Source: Janthinobacterium agaricidamnosum (GTDB taxonomy: Bacteria; Pseudomonadota; Gammaproteobacteria; Burkholderiales; Burkholderiaceae_D). From it: 64,000 bases of DNA. The position numbers and the translations under genes were made by a program. The notes beneath the pieces were generated by a model. That model saw only the letters and a list, made by a program, of their open reading frames with translations. It made no database searches and was not told the origin of the DNA. The stretch's first letter is position 1. Each line of letters starts with the position of its first letter. The DNA is taken from contig NZ_CP033019.1 of NCBI RefSeq assembly GCF_003667705.1, positions 620,001-684,000 of the forward strand. The letters are read 5' to 3'. This document shows positions 17,820 to 28,798 of the stretch, piece after piece.

Positions 17820-17951
17820 GCGGCAAATAGTGGCAATACGCATTTCGATATACCAGTAACACCTACATAACCGATACCTGGGCGGAAGTTCTTCACCGGG
17901 CACGGCCGCGCAGGCAGCAACCCATCATCATTAGTCAATCAGAGGATAACC

Positions 17952-18791
17952 ATGTCGAACAACACCCCTTTCCACGCCGCCGAAATCATCCGTGCCCGCG
18001 CCCCAGAAAATTTCAAGCCGCGCGTGGCGATGATCCTCGGCTCCGGCCTGGGCGTGTTGGCCGAGCAAATGACGGACGCCGTCAGCATCAGCTTTGACGA
18101 ATTGCCGGGTTTCCCGATCAGCACCGTGCACGGCCATGCCGGCGAACTGGTGGTCGGCACCTTGTCGGGCGTCGCCGTCGTCTGCATGAAGGGCCGTGGC
18201 CATTTCTATGAAGGCTATGGCATGGGCGTGATGACGAGCGCCATCCGCACCTTGAAACTGCTGGGCTGCGAAATGCTGTTCGTTACCAACGCCGCCGGTT
18301 CCCTGCGCCCTGAAGTGGACGCCGGCAGTCTGGTCGCCATCAGCGACCATATCAACCTGTTGCCAGGCACGCCGATGGTCGGCCCGAACGACGACCGCTT
18401 CGGCCCGCGCTTCTTCAGCATGGCCAACGCCTACGATGCGGACCTGCGCAAGCTGGTCAAGGACACGGCAGCCGCCAGCGGCATCACCCTGCATGAAGGC
18501 GTGTTCGTCGCCTACCCTGGCCCGAACTTCGAGACGGCCGCCGAAATCCGCATGATGGCGCGCCTGGGCGCCGACACGGTCGGCATGTCCGTGGTGCCGG
18601 AAGTGGTCTCGGCCCGCCATTGCGACCTGAAAGTGGTGGGCGTGTCCGTCATCACCAACCTGGCCGAAGGCATGTCGCCATTCGCCCTGTCGCACGAACA
18701 AACCCTGAAATACGCGGCCATCGGCGCGAAAGACCTGGTCAAGCTGATTCTGGCCTTCCTGGCGACCGTATCGGCTACGCCGCAAGCCTAA
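17952..18791 (+). CDS. punA: Purine nucleoside phosphorylase (PunA/XapA type)
   Basis: Trimeric-class purine nucleoside phosphorylase, converting inosine, guanosine or xanthosine plus phosphate to base and (deoxy)ribose 1-phosphate. Family motifs are AMILGSGLGVLAEQ, FPISTVHGHAGELV, MKGRGHFYEGYGM, LFVTNAAGSL and AYPGPNFETAAEIRMM. The Glu of FET and the Asn of SVITNLAEG bind the purine. It has 279 residues. GAGGATAACC lies just before the ATG. It opens the plus-strand deo operon, so the sugar phosphate passes to DeoB and DeoC. Xanthosine versus guanosine preference cannot be read from the sequence. Confidence 0.94.
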   Translation: MSNNTPFHAAEIIRARAPENFKPRVAMILGSGLGVLAEQMTDAVSISFDELPGFPISTVHGHAGELVVGTLSGVAVVCMKGRGHFYEGYGMGVMTSAIRTLKLLGCEMLFVTNAAGSLRPEVDAGSLVAISDHINLLPGTPMVGPNDDRFGPRFFSMANAYDADLRKLVKDTAAASGITLHEGVFVAYPGPNFETAAEIRMMARLGADTVGMSVVPEVVSARHCDLKVVGVSVITNLAEGMSPFALSHEQTLKYAAIGAKDLVKLILAFLATVSATPQA

Positions 18792-18908
18792 GCACTTTTT
18801 ACGCAGCAGCGGCGCGCCGGCCACCGGCGCTGCCGCGCGGCAGGCCGGGAAAATCCGGCCTACACTGACCGCATCATCTTTGCATCACTCCATAAAGCGA
18901 GCCTTATC

Positions 18909-20102
18909 ATGTCACGCGCATTTATCCTCCTGCTTGATTCCTTCGGCCTTGGCGCGACGCCAGACGCCGCCAAGTATGGCGACGCAGGTGCCAATACCTT
19001 TGGCCACATTGCCAGCACTGTCGCCAAAAGCGGCAAGACCTTGAAACTCCCGAACATGGAACGCCTGGGACTGGGCGCCGCGGCGCACCTGGCCAGCGGC
19101 GAATGGGCCACGGGCTTCGACCAGCGCGACGGCTTCACCGGCGCCTACGGCGCGGCGCGCGAGCGCTCCACCGGCAAGGACACGCAGAGCGGCCACTGGG
19201 AAATCGCCGGCGTGCCCGTCGAATTCGACTGGGGATATTTTCCCCGCACCACGCCGTCGTTTCCGGCCGACCTGACCGACAAACTGAAAGCCCTGTCCGG
19301 CGTGCCCGGCTTCCTCGGCGACTGCCATGCCTCGGGCACGGACATCATCAACAAGCATGGCGACGAGCACGTCGCCACCGGCAAGCTGATTATCTACACC
19401 TCGGGCGACTCGGTGATGCAGATCGCCGCGCACGAAGAATCGTTCGGCCTCGAGCGCCTGTACGAAGTGTGCGAAATGGCCTTCAAGCTGGTCGAGCCGT
19501 ACAACATCGGCCGCGTCATCGCCCGTCCGTTCACGGGCAGCAACGGCAACTACACGCGCACGTCCAACCGCCACGACTATGCGGTGGCGCCGCCAAGCAA
19601 GACCCTGCTCGACCACGTCAAGGATGCGGGCGGCGAAGTCGTCGGCCTGGGCAAGATCAGCGACATTTTCGCCACCCAGGGTATTTCCAGAGTCGTGAAG
19701 GGTGTCGACAACATGGCGCTGTTCGAAGCGCTGTTGAAGACGGCCGATGAAGTGCAGGACAAGTCGCTCACTTTTGTCAACTTCGTCGATTTCGACCAGG
19801 CATTCGGCCACCGCCGCAACGTCGAAGGCTATGCCGACGCGCTGCGCGAAATGGATGCGCGCCTGCCGGAATTCATGGCCAAGCTGAAGGAAGGCGACCT
19901 GGTCGTGATCACCGCCGACCATGGCTGCGACCCCACCTGGCACGGCTCCGACCACACCCGCGAACACATTCCGATGATCTTCTTCGGCCCCGGCGTCGCC
20001 CCGCGTGCGCTGGGTATTTCCGAGACCTTCTCCGATATTGGCCAAACCCTCGCCAAGCACCTTGGCGTACCACCACTTGCTAATGGAACCAGCTTGTTAT
20101 GA
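18909..20102 (+). CDS. deoB: Phosphopentomutase
   Basis: DeoB interconverts (deoxy)ribose 1- and 5-phosphates. It belongs to the alkaline-phosphatase superfamily and binds two Mn ions. Visible blocks: ILLDSFGLGATPDAAKYGD at the N-terminus, STGKDTQSGHWEIAG with the phosphorylated Thr region, and TADHGCDPTWHGSDHTREHIP near the C-terminus. The length of 397 residues is slightly under E. coli DeoB. The gene ends four bases into deoC, so translation is coupled. Confidence 0.96.
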   Translation: MSRAFILLLDSFGLGATPDAAKYGDAGANTFGHIASTVAKSGKTLKLPNMERLGLGAAAHLASGEWATGFDQRDGFTGAYGAARERSTGKDTQSGHWEIAGVPVEFDWGYFPRTTPSFPADLTDKLKALSGVPGFLGDCHASGTDIINKHGDEHVATGKLIIYTSGDSVMQIAAHEESFGLERLYEVCEMAFKLVEPYNIGRVIARPFTGSNGNYTRTSNRHDYAVAPPSKTLLDHVKDAGGEVVGLGKISDIFATQGISRVVKGVDNMALFEALLKTADEVQDKSLTFVNFVDFDQAFGHRRNVEGYADALREMDARLPEFMAKLKEGDLVVITADHGCDPTWHGSDHTREHIPMIFFGPGVAPRALGISETFSDIGQTLAKHLGVPPLANGTSLL

Positions 20103-21058
20103 CACTCATGCACCCCGAATTCAAGCGTAACGAGGCCGTCGGCCTCGACCTGGGCTGGATCAACCAGATCCGCGTCAACCGCGCCGCGACGGACCGCCGC
20201 GCGGCCAGCCTGGCGAACCGCCGTACCGTGAAAAAGGAATACCAGGCCGCCTGGCTGGTGAAAGCCATCCAGATGATCGACCTGACCACCCTGGGCGGCG
20301 ACGATACGCCGGGCCGAGTGGAGCGCCTGTGCATGAAGGCCATGCGCCCGTTGCGCGCCGACCTGATGGACGCGCTGGGCCTGACGCAGCTGAGCACCGG
20401 CGCCGTGTGCGTGTACCACGAGATGATTCAACCGGCCGTGAAAGTCATCCAGGGCCGCTTGCCCATCGCCGCCGTGTCGACCGCCTTTCCGGCCGGCCTG
20501 ACGAACATGGAAACGAAGCTGCGCGAGATCGAACTGTCGGTCGCCGCGGGCGCTTCGGAAATCGATATCGTCATCACGCGCCAGCATGTCCTGAACGGCA
20601 ACTGGCAAGTGCTGTATGACGAAATGCTGGCTTACCGCAAGGCGTGCGGCGAAGCGCACGTGAAGGCGATTCTCGCCACGGGCGACTTGCTGACCATGGA
20701 AAACGTGGCCAAGGCGTCGTGGGTGTGCATGATGGCGGGCGCCGATTTCATCAAGACGTCCACCGGCAAGGAAAGCGTCAACGCCACCATTCCCGTGGCC
20801 CTGACGATGGTGCGCACGGTGCGCGAATACTATGAACAGACGGGTTTCAAGGTGGGCTTCAAGCCGGCCGGCGGCGTCAGCTCGGCCAAGAGCGCGCTGC
20901 AATACCTGACCCTGATGAAGGAAGAGCTGGGCAACGAATGGCTGCAGCCGCACCTGTTCCGCATCGGCGCTTCCAGCCTGCTGACCGACATCGAGCGCCA
21001 GCTCGAGCACTACGTCACCGGCAGCTACTCGGCCAATCATCGTCACGCACAACCTTAA
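20099..21058 (+). CDS. deoC: Deoxyribose-phosphate aldolase, long form
   Basis: Class I aldolase cleaving 2-deoxyribose 5-phosphate to glyceraldehyde 3-phosphate and acetaldehyde. The Schiff-base Lys lies in FIKTSTGKESVNAT; other conserved parts are IDIVITRQHVLNGNW, KAILATGDL and GFKPAGGVSSAKSAL. At 319 residues it is of the long, animal-DERA-like type, with about 60 extra N-terminal residues compared with the 259-residue E. coli enzyme. The ATG at 20099 overlaps deoB; a second ATG at 20108 is possible. The acetaldehyde product explains the aldehyde dehydrogenase that follows 12 bases later. Confidence 0.95.
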   Translation: MTLMHPEFKRNEAVGLDLGWINQIRVNRAATDRRAASLANRRTVKKEYQAAWLVKAIQMIDLTTLGGDDTPGRVERLCMKAMRPLRADLMDALGLTQLSTGAVCVYHEMIQPAVKVIQGRLPIAAVSTAFPAGLTNMETKLREIELSVAAGASEIDIVITRQHVLNGNWQVLYDEMLAYRKACGEAHVKAILATGDLLTMENVAKASWVCMMAGADFIKTSTGKESVNATIPVALTMVRTVREYYEQTGFKVGFKPAGGVSSAKSALQYLTLMKEELGNEWLQPHLFRIGASSLLTDIERQLEHYVTGSYSANHRHAQP

Positions 21059-21070
21059 AGAACATTCGTC

Positions 21071-23452
21071 ATGACTACAATTAACGAGATTCTCACTACT
21101 ATGGACTACGGCCCTGCTCCCGAAAGTCAAAAAGAAGCGCAAGCATGGCTCGACGGCCATCAGCGCACATTCGGCCTGTTCATCGACAACGCCTGGAGCG
21201 AGCCGGCGGAACTGTTCGCCTCGACCAATCCGGCCGACGGCACGCAGCTGGCCGAACTGACGCAAGCCACCGATGCGGACGTGGAACGCGCCGTGGAAGC
21301 GGCGCGCCGCGCGCTGCCCGTATGGCAAGGCATGGGAGGCCATGGCCGCGCCAAGGTCATGTACGCGCTGGCCCGTCTGCTGCAAAGGCATTCGCGCCTG
21401 TTCGCCGTGCTGGAAACCCTGGACAACGGCAAGACCATCCGTGAAACGCGCGATATCGACCTGCCGCTGGCCGCGCGCCATTTCTACCATCACGCCGGCT
21501 GGGCGCAGCTGCAGTCGGAAGAATTCGCCGACTACCGCGCCGTGGGCGTGGTGGGCCAGATCGTGCCGTGGAATTTCCCCCTGCTGATGCTGTCGTGGAA
21601 AATCGCCCCGGCCCTGGCGGCCGGTAACACGGTCGTCTTCAAGCCGGCCGAATTCACGTCGCTGACCGCCATGCTGTTCGCCGAATTGTGCGTGCAGGCG
21701 GGCGTGCCGGCCGGCGTGGTCAACATCGTCACGGGCGACGGCAGAGTGGGCTCGGCCATCGTCAACCATCCTGGCGTCGACAAGATCGCGTTTACGGGTT
21801 CCACCGAAGTGGGCCGCCTCATTCGTGAAGCGACGGCCGGCAGCGGCAAGAAGCTGTCCCTCGAATTGGGCGGCAAGTCGCCGTTCATCGTCTTCGAAGA
21901 CGCGGACCTGGACGGCGCCGTGGAAGGACTGGTCGATTCGATCTGGTTCAACCAGGGGCAAGTGTGCTGCGCCGGTTCGCGCCTGCTGGTGCAGGAATCG
22001 GTTCAGGAGCGCTTCCTGAACAAGGTGCGCGCGCGCATGGAAAACCTGCGTCTCGGCTCACCGCTGGACAAATCGATGGACGTGGGCGCGCTGGTCGACC
22101 CCGTGCAGCGCCAGCGCATCGCCGCGCTCGTCGATTCGGCCCGCGCCGAAGGCTGCGACGTGTGGCAACCGGCGTGCGAACTGCCGGCTGACGGCTCGTG
22201 GTTCCCGCCCACCCTGATCACGGGCGCGTCGACCTCGGCCGCCGTGGCGCAGGCTGAAATCTTCGGCCCCGTGCTGGTGGCCATGAGCTTCCGCACGCCG
22301 CCCGAAGCGGTGCAGCTGGCGAACAACACGGTGTACGGCCTGGCCGCCAGCGTGTGGACCGAGTCGATCAGCCTGGCCCTCGATATCGCGCCCGCCATCA
22401 AGGCTGGCGTGGTGTGGATCAACAGCGCCAACCAGTTCGATGCGGCCTGCGGCTTCGGCGGCTACCGCGAATCGGGTTTCGGCCGCGAAGGCGGCCGCGA
22501 AGGCATGCTGGAATACATGACGGCCCTGGCCGAAGATGCGCGTCCGGCCCTGCCGCTGGTGGAAGCGAAGGCCAAGGCCAACGCGAAGCCGGCGGCAGCC
22601 GACCCGTTCGCCATCGACCGCACGGCCAAGATGTACATCGGCGGCAAGCAGGCGCGCCCTGACAGCGCCTACAGCGTGCCCGTGTTCGGCGCGAATGGCG
22701 CCTTGCTGGCCGAAGTGGGCGTGGGCAGCCGCAAGGACATCCGCAACGCCGTCGAAGCGGCCCATAAAGCGTCCGGCTGGACCAGCGCCACGGCGCACAA
22801 CCGCGCGCAAGTGCTGTACTACATCGCCGAAAACCTGGCAGCGCGCGCCGACGAATTCGCCGCCCGCATCGCCGCCATGACGGGCAGTAAAAATCCGGAG
22901 AAGGAAGTGCAGGCTTCGATCGAGCGCCTGTTCTATTACGCCGCCTGGGCCGACAAGTACGACGGCCTGGCGCACCAGCCGCCAACCAAGGGCATCACCG
23001 TGGCGCTCAATGAAGCGGTCGGCGTGATCGGCATCGTCTGCCCGAATGAAGCGCCACTGCTGGGCTTCATTTCGCTGGTGGCGCCGGCCATCGCGCTGGG
23101 CAACCGCGTGGTGGTGGTGCCGTCGGAAGCGCATCCGCTGTCCGCGCTGGACCTGTACCAGGTGTTCGACACGTCCGACCTGCCGGGCGGCGTCGTCAAC
23201 ATCATCAGCGGCAACGCCGATGAACTGGCGCGCACCCTGGCCACGCACGCCGACATCGACGCCGTCTGGCGCCATGACGGCTCCGCCGACGGTTGCGCGG
23301 AAGTCGAGCGCCTGTCGGCCGGCACCCTGAAGCGCACCTGGGTCGGCGGCGCCAAGGGCCGCGACTGGTACAGCGCCGCGCAAAGCGGCGGCCGTGCCGT
23401 GCTGGCGCATGCGTCGCAAGTGAAAAACGTGTGGATACCTTACGGCGTTTAA
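21071..23452 (+). CDS. ALDH16-type double-domain aldehyde dehydrogenase
   Basis: 793-residue fusion of a complete and a degenerate aldehyde dehydrogenase. Domain 1 (about 30-500) has all active-site elements: PWNFP (N168), ELGGKSP (E265) and NQGQVCCAGSR (catalytic C299). Domain 2 (about 520-793) repeats the fold (MYIGGKQARPDSAYSVPVFG, IVCPNEAPLLGFISLVAPAIALGNRVVVVPSE) but lacks the ELGG Glu and the catalytic Cys region and stops early. This matches the ALDH16 family. It follows deoC directly, so oxidation of acetaldehyde from deoxyribose cleavage to acetate is the likely job (inference). It could also accept other aldehydes. Confidence 0.9.
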   Translation: MTTINEILTTMDYGPAPESQKEAQAWLDGHQRTFGLFIDNAWSEPAELFASTNPADGTQLAELTQATDADVERAVEAARRALPVWQGMGGHGRAKVMYALARLLQRHSRLFAVLETLDNGKTIRETRDIDLPLAARHFYHHAGWAQLQSEEFADYRAVGVVGQIVPWNFPLLMLSWKIAPALAAGNTVVFKPAEFTSLTAMLFAELCVQAGVPAGVVNIVTGDGRVGSAIVNHPGVDKIAFTGSTEVGRLIREATAGSGKKLSLELGGKSPFIVFEDADLDGAVEGLVDSIWFNQGQVCCAGSRLLVQESVQERFLNKVRARMENLRLGSPLDKSMDVGALVDPVQRQRIAALVDSARAEGCDVWQPACELPADGSWFPPTLITGASTSAAVAQAEIFGPVLVAMSFRTPPEAVQLANNTVYGLAASVWTESISLALDIAPAIKAGVVWINSANQFDAACGFGGYRESGFGREGGREGMLEYMTALAEDARPALPLVEAKAKANAKPAAADPFAIDRTAKMYIGGKQARPDSAYSVPVFGANGALLAEVGVGSRKDIRNAVEAAHKASGWTSATAHNRAQVLYYIAENLAARADEFAARIAAMTGSKNPEKEVQASIERLFYYAAWADKYDGLAHQPPTKGITVALNEAVGVIGIVCPNEAPLLGFISLVAPAIALGNRVVVVPSEAHPLSALDLYQVFDTSDLPGGVVNIISGNADELARTLATHADIDAVWRHDGSADGCAEVERLSAGTLKRTWVGGAKGRDWYSAAQSGGRAVLAHASQVKNVWIPYGV

Positions 23453-23479
23453 CTGACTGATCGTTGGAATTGCAAAGCT

Positions 23480-23542
23480 GGGGTCAGACCCGTCGGGGGG
23501 ATACGCCATTGGGCGTATCCCGATCCCGCAGGGACTGACCCC
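23480..23542. repeat. GGGGTCAG palindrome with nested perfect hairpin, copy 2
   Basis: Outer arms GGGGTCAG (23480-23487) / CTGACCCC (23535-23542). Inside is a perfect 10-bp hairpin GGGATACGCC-ATTG-GGCGTATCCC (23498-23521). It lies between the ALDH16 gene and deoA, which read in the same direction. Confidence 0.85.
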
Positions 23543-23568
23543 AAACCTATTTTTATTGGAGTTATTCC

Positions 23569-24891
23569 ATGTTTTTGACCCAGGAAATCATCCGCAAGAA
23601 GCGCGACAAGGGCGTCCTGAGCGCCGAGGAAATCCAGTTTTTCGTACGCGGCATCACTGACGGCAGCGTCAGCGAAGGGCAGATCGCGGCGCTCGGCATG
23701 GCCGTCTATTTCAACGACATGAACATGGACGAGCGCGTGGCGTTCACCCTGGCCATGCGCGATTCCGGCCAGGTGCTGGACTGGCGCTCGCTGAACCTGT
23801 CGGGCCCCATCGTCGACAAGCATTCGACGGGCGGCGTGGGCGACGTGGTCTCCTTGCTGCTGGGCCCCATGGTCGCCGCGTGCGGCGGTTACGTGCCGAT
23901 GATCTCGGGCCGCGGCCTGGGCCACACGGGCGGCACCCTCGACAAGTTCGACGCCATTCCCGGCTACTGCACGGTGCCGGACAATGCACTGTTCCGCAAG
24001 GTAGTGCAGGAGATCGGCGTGGCCATCATCGGCCAGACGGCGCAGCTGGCGCCGGCCGACAAGCGCTTCTACAGCATCCGCGACGTCACCGCCACGGTGG
24101 AATCGGTGGCGATGATCACCGGCTCCATCCTGTCGAAGAAACTCTCGGCCGGCCTGGACGCGCTGGTGATGGACGTGAAAGTGGGTTCCGGTGCCTTCAT
24201 GCCCACCTACGACAAGTCGGTGGAACTGGCCGAGAGCATCGTCGCCGTCGGCAATGGCGCGGGCATGCAGACGTCGGCGATCCTGACGGACATGAACGAG
24301 GCGCTGGCGCCATACGCCGGCAATGCGCTGGAAGTGCGCGGCGCCATGGATTACCTGACGGGCCGTTCGCGTCCCGCGCGCCTGCACGAAGTCACCCTGG
24401 CGCTGTGCGCCGAGATGCTGGTGCTGGGCGGCCTGGCCGCCACCGAAGAGGAAGCGCGCGTGAAATTGATCGCGGCCCTCGATTCGGGCGAAGCGGCAGA
24501 GCACTTTGCGCGCATGGTGTCGGCCCTGGGCGGCCCGGCCGATCTGGTCGAGCATCCTGATAAACACCTGGAACAGGCGCCGTTCGTCGTGCCGGCGCCA
24601 GCGCTGTCGGCCGGCTTTGCCAACGTGCGCGATTGCCGCGCCATCGGCCTGGCAGTCGTGGCATTGGGCGGTGGCCGCCGCCGTCCGAGCGACAGCATCG
24701 ATTTTGCCGTCGGCCTGACGGACCTCGTGGGCCTGGGCGAGCAAGTGGCCGTTGGCCAGCCGCTGGCCATGGTGCACGCGCGCACGGAAGCGGCGGCGCA
24801 GCAAGCCGTCAAGGAAATCCAGGACGCGTATGCAATCAGCGCCGTGGCGCTGGCGGGCAATCCGGTGATTTATCGTACCATTCGACCGTAG
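23569..24891 (+). CDS. deoA: Thymidine phosphorylase
   Basis: DeoA converts thymidine and deoxyuridine to base plus deoxyribose 1-phosphate. The glycosyltransferase family 3 signature is clear: [21 protein letters not shown], then [21 protein letters not shown] and [16 protein letters not shown]. The length of 440 residues equals the E. coli enzyme. GGAGTTATTCC precedes the ATG. It is separated from the ALDH16 gene by a palindromic repeat but is in the same orientation. Released thymine and uracil would go to the reductive pathway encoded at 35853-42753. Confidence 0.96.
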   Translation: MFLTQEIIRKKRDKGVLSAEEIQFFVRGITDGSVSEGQIAALGMAVYFNDMNMDERVAFTLAMRDSGQVLDWRSLNLSGPIVDKHSTGGVGDVVSLLLGPMVAACGGYVPMISGRGLGHTGGTLDKFDAIPGYCTVPDNALFRKVVQEIGVAIIGQTAQLAPADKRFYSIRDVTATVESVAMITGSILSKKLSAGLDALVMDVKVGSGAFMPTYDKSVELAESIVAVGNGAGMQTSAILTDMNEALAPYAGNALEVRGAMDYLTGRSRPARLHEVTLALCAEMLVLGGLAATEEEARVKLIAALDSGEAAEHFARMVSALGGPADLVEHPDKHLEQAPFVVPAPALSAGFANVRDCRAIGLAVVALGGGRRRPSDSIDFAVGLTDLVGLGEQVAVGQPLAMVHARTEAAAQQAVKEIQDAYAISAVALAGNPVIYRTIRP

Positions 24892-24900
24892 TTGAAAACT

Positions 24901-24964
24901 GGGGTCAGACCCCCGTTTGTGATGGCGCTGAGCTATGTGTGAGCGGTGTTGAGGGTCTGACCCC
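24901..24964. repeat. GGGGTCAGACCC palindrome, copy 3
   Basis: Perfect 12-base arms GGGGTCAGACCC (24901-24912) / GGGTCTGACCCC (24953-24964) with a 40-base spacer, sitting in the gap between deoA and cdd. Confidence 0.88.
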
Positions 24965-24997
24965 GGCCTTAATGATTTCAAAGGTATAACAGAAAAA

Positions 24998-26627
<1,630 letters not shown>

Positions 26628-26628
26628 T

Positions 26629-27792
26629 CTAGGCGTCATCGTCCGGCAGGTTCTTCAGCAGGAAGTCGCGCACGTTTTCGCCTGCCACGCGGCGGATCTG
26701 CGCTTCCGACAGGCCAGCATCCAGCAGCGCCTGCGTCAAGCGCGGCAAGCCGGCCGCGTCGATGGCCGTGGTGACGGCGCCGTCGAAGTCCGAACCATAG
26801 GCCACGTGTTCGGCGCCGATCAGCTTGACCGTGTACTTGATGGCGCGCGCGATCGAGGCCACGTCCTTGCCGCAGACGGCCGTATTCCAGAAGCCGATAC
26901 CCACCAGGCCGCCCTGGGCGGCGATGCGTTTCAGCTGGGCGTCGCTCAGGTTGCGCCCGTTGGCGCAGGTGCCGCGCACGCCCGTGTGCGACACCATCAC
27001 GGGGCGTTTCGCCAACGTCAGTACGTCGTCGATGGTGGCCGGCGAGGCGTGCGCCAGGTCGACGATCATCTTGCGCTGCTCCATGGCGCGCAGCCATTGC
27101 TTGCCCAGCGGCGTCAGGCCGCCTTTTTTCAGGCCGTGCTGGGAGCCGGACAGTTCCGTGTCGAAGAAATGCGTGGGCGCGGCCATGCGGTAGCCGGACT
27201 GGTACAGGGTGTCGAGATTGTCCAGCTTGCCTTCGAGCGCATGCGCGCCTTCCAGTGTCAGCCAGCCGGCCAGCAGGGCGGGGTCTTTTTCGCGCGCGGC
27301 GATGAAGCTGCGCAACTGGGCGCGGCTGCCTATGACGCGCACCTTGCCATGGCTTTTTGCCGCTTGCTGGCGCAGCTCGTCGGCCTGCCAGGTGGCGCGC
27401 GCCAGCAGGCTGTTCCACGTGGCGGGCGGCAGGCCTTGCGCCACCACCAGGGCCGTGATGTTGTCCGTGTCGCTGCCATTGCGCTCGATATTCATCTTGC
27501 GCGGCGTCTTGGTGACGACGGAAAAGGCTTGCAGCGCCACGTTGGCCCGCTGCAGGCGGGGAAAGTCGACGTGACCGCGCTGGCTGTCGCGGTTCAGGTC
27601 GCGTTGCCACAGCAGGCTGTCGGCGTGCAGGTCGGCGATCCACAGGCTCTGATGCAGGGCCACAGTGGCTGCCGACGGCGCCTTGCCGGACGGGGGATGA
27701 ATGCGGTTGAGATGTTCGTCGACGAGGACGGGAGCGGACAGGAAACCGCCGATCAGCGCAAGGCTGGCGGCGGTGAGGGTAGCGACAATCAT
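26629..27792 (-). CDS. Membrane dipeptidase (peptidase M19)
   Basis: Zinc dipeptidase of the renal-dipeptidase family, 387 residues with an N-terminal hydrophobic signal/anchor (MIVATLTAASLALIGGFLSA). Metal and active-site elements: IADLHADSLLW (HxD), LTLEGAHALEG, VDLAHASPATIDDVL, VSHTGVRG and YGSDFDGAV. The ATG at 27792 is preferred over 27810 because GGAG sits four bases before it and it falls just after the stop of the VOC gene. It probably acts in the periplasm on D- or L-dipeptides. It has no obvious link to the nucleoside genes. Confidence 0.9.
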   Translation of the reverse strand: MIVATLTAASLALIGGFLSAPVLVDEHLNRIHPPSGKAPSAATVALHQSLWIADLHADSLLWQRDLNRDSQRGHVDFPRLQRANVALQAFSVVTKTPRKMNIERNGSDTDNITALVVAQGLPPATWNSLLARATWQADELRQQAAKSHGKVRVIGSRAQLRSFIAAREKDPALLAGWLTLEGAHALEGKLDNLDTLYQSGYRMAAPTHFFDTELSGSQHGLKKGGLTPLGKQWLRAMEQRKMIVDLAHASPATIDDVLTLAKRPVMVSHTGVRGTCANGRNLSDAQLKRIAAQGGLVGIGFWNTAVCGKDVASIARAIKYTVKLIGAEHVAYGSDFDGAVTTAIDAAGLPRLTQALLDAGLSEAQIRRVAGENVRDFLLKNLPDDDA

Positions 27793-27803
27793 TGTTCTCC
27801 GTT

Positions 27804-28226
27804 TTACCATGGATCGTAGGTGCCCAGGCTCCAGATGTGGCCTTCCGGGTCGCGGCAGGTAAAGCCCCGTCCGCCGTAATCTTCATCCTTGATGTCGAGC
27901 ACGATCTCGGCGCCGGCTTCGCGCGCGCTGCGGTAGACGGCATCGGCGTCGCTGACGACCAGGTAGCAGTTTTGCGTGTTGGCCCCGCCGACGTCGCTTG
28001 GCAGTTTCATCAGGCGGCCGTAGTCGCTGTCGAGGGCGGGTGCCACCATGACCATGCCGTTGCCAAAGCTCAGTTGCGCATGGGCGACACCGCCTTCGCC
28101 ATCGGGCACGATCAATTGCTTTTCAAAACCGAGCGCCTTGCACAGCCATTCGATGGCGGCGGGCGCGTCGCGGTAGCGCAGGCAGGGAATAGTCGTAGCT
28201 GCTGTAGCTTTTGCTGTCGTGGTCAT
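27804..28226 (-). CDS. VOC-family (glyoxalase/bleomycin-resistance-like) protein
   Basis: 140-residue PhnB-like vicinal oxygen chelate protein: TIPCLRYRDAPAAIEWLCKALGF at the start and YGGRGFTCRDPEGHIWSLGTYDPW at the end, the second a common metal-site strand in this family. No specific reaction can be assigned. It forms a two-gene unit with the dipeptidase gene, which begins 11 bases after its stop. Confidence 0.85.
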   Translation of the reverse strand: MTTTAKATAATTIPCLRYRDAPAAIEWLCKALGFEKQLIVPDGEGGVAHAQLSFGNGMVMVAPALDSDYGRLMKLPSDVGGANTQNCYLVVSDADAVYRSAREAGAEIVLDIKDEDYGGRGFTCRDPEGHIWSLGTYDPW

Positions 28227-28386
28227 CAGAAAACTCCTATGGCTGAGGGGGAGTAGCTTCGATCATGGATACTGCGTAGCGTTCCGTATCAAATCCCTCC
28301 ATTTGGATGGTTTTGATGCCCGTCAGTGCCGCGCCCATCCATAGTGCCATAGAACCATCATTGCACTCTTGCCACGCCGCAAATTT

Positions 28387-28656
28387 TTATTGCGGCGAAT
28401 GCTGCGAAGCCGACGCTTTCTGATCTGCGCCCGCATCGTCGTTGTTGCTTGCCCATCTCAGCAGCATGACGAGGGCAAACAGCATGATGGCCAGCGGCAA
28501 GATGGTGATCAGGAACGCCAGGCCCAGGCAGCAGACCAGCAGCATGGGCCAGGACATGGCGCGCAAGGCAGCCATGCCCTGGCGCGCGTAAGCGCACAGC
28601 TCGTTCCAGAAAGCGCTGAAGGAAGTGCTGCCCGGTGCCGAATTGATGTCTTTCAT
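28387..28656 (-). CDS. Small predicted inner-membrane protein
   Basis: 89 residues, not recognised. The ATG at 28656 has GGAG seven bases upstream. After a soluble N-terminal stretch (KDINSAPGSTSFSAFWNELCAYARQGMAAL) there is one long hydrophobic stretch, MLLVCCLGLAFLITILPLAI plus MLFALVMLL, long enough for two closely spaced helices, then a polar tail. The stop codon lies inside a hairpin CGCCGCAA / TTGCGGCG (28375-28397) that may help end the transcript, though it lacks a T-run. Confidence 0.6.
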   Translation of the reverse strand: MKDINSAPGSTSFSAFWNELCAYARQGMAALRAMSWPMLLVCCLGLAFLITILPLAIMLFALVMLLRWASNNDDAGADQKASASQHSPQ

Positions 28657-28798
28657 GCCGTTCTCCTGTCGTGTGGGTGCCGCTGCCGTATGCATGCTGG
28701 CAATGAAACCACTATAGGCAAATCCTTGCTGCCGGGTATGGCGTATGCGACGAATGGCAGGAATGGCGGACCGAACGGCGACAGGCAACGACAAACGG

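Larger units (their letters stand above)
17596..17951. other. 356-base divergent intergenic region between psuK and the phosphorylase gene
   Basis: No coding region was recognised. It contains the psuK promoter with direct repeats (17614-17658) and the palindrome-promoter module facing the phosphorylase gene (17749-17819). The remainder, the probable 5' leader at 17826-17951, shows no clear riboswitch or attenuator fold by eye. Confidence 0.6.

Noticed and set aside
17826..17951. Possible purine riboswitch in the phosphorylase leader
   Set aside because: No three-way-junction pattern or conserved purine-aptamer core was visible; only an ordinary leader.
19829..21961. 710-codon minus-strand open frame over deoB/deoC/ALDH
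   Set aside because: Runs antisense across three well-defined enzymes with low-complexity His/Gln/Arg-rich translation; typical codon-bias shadow.
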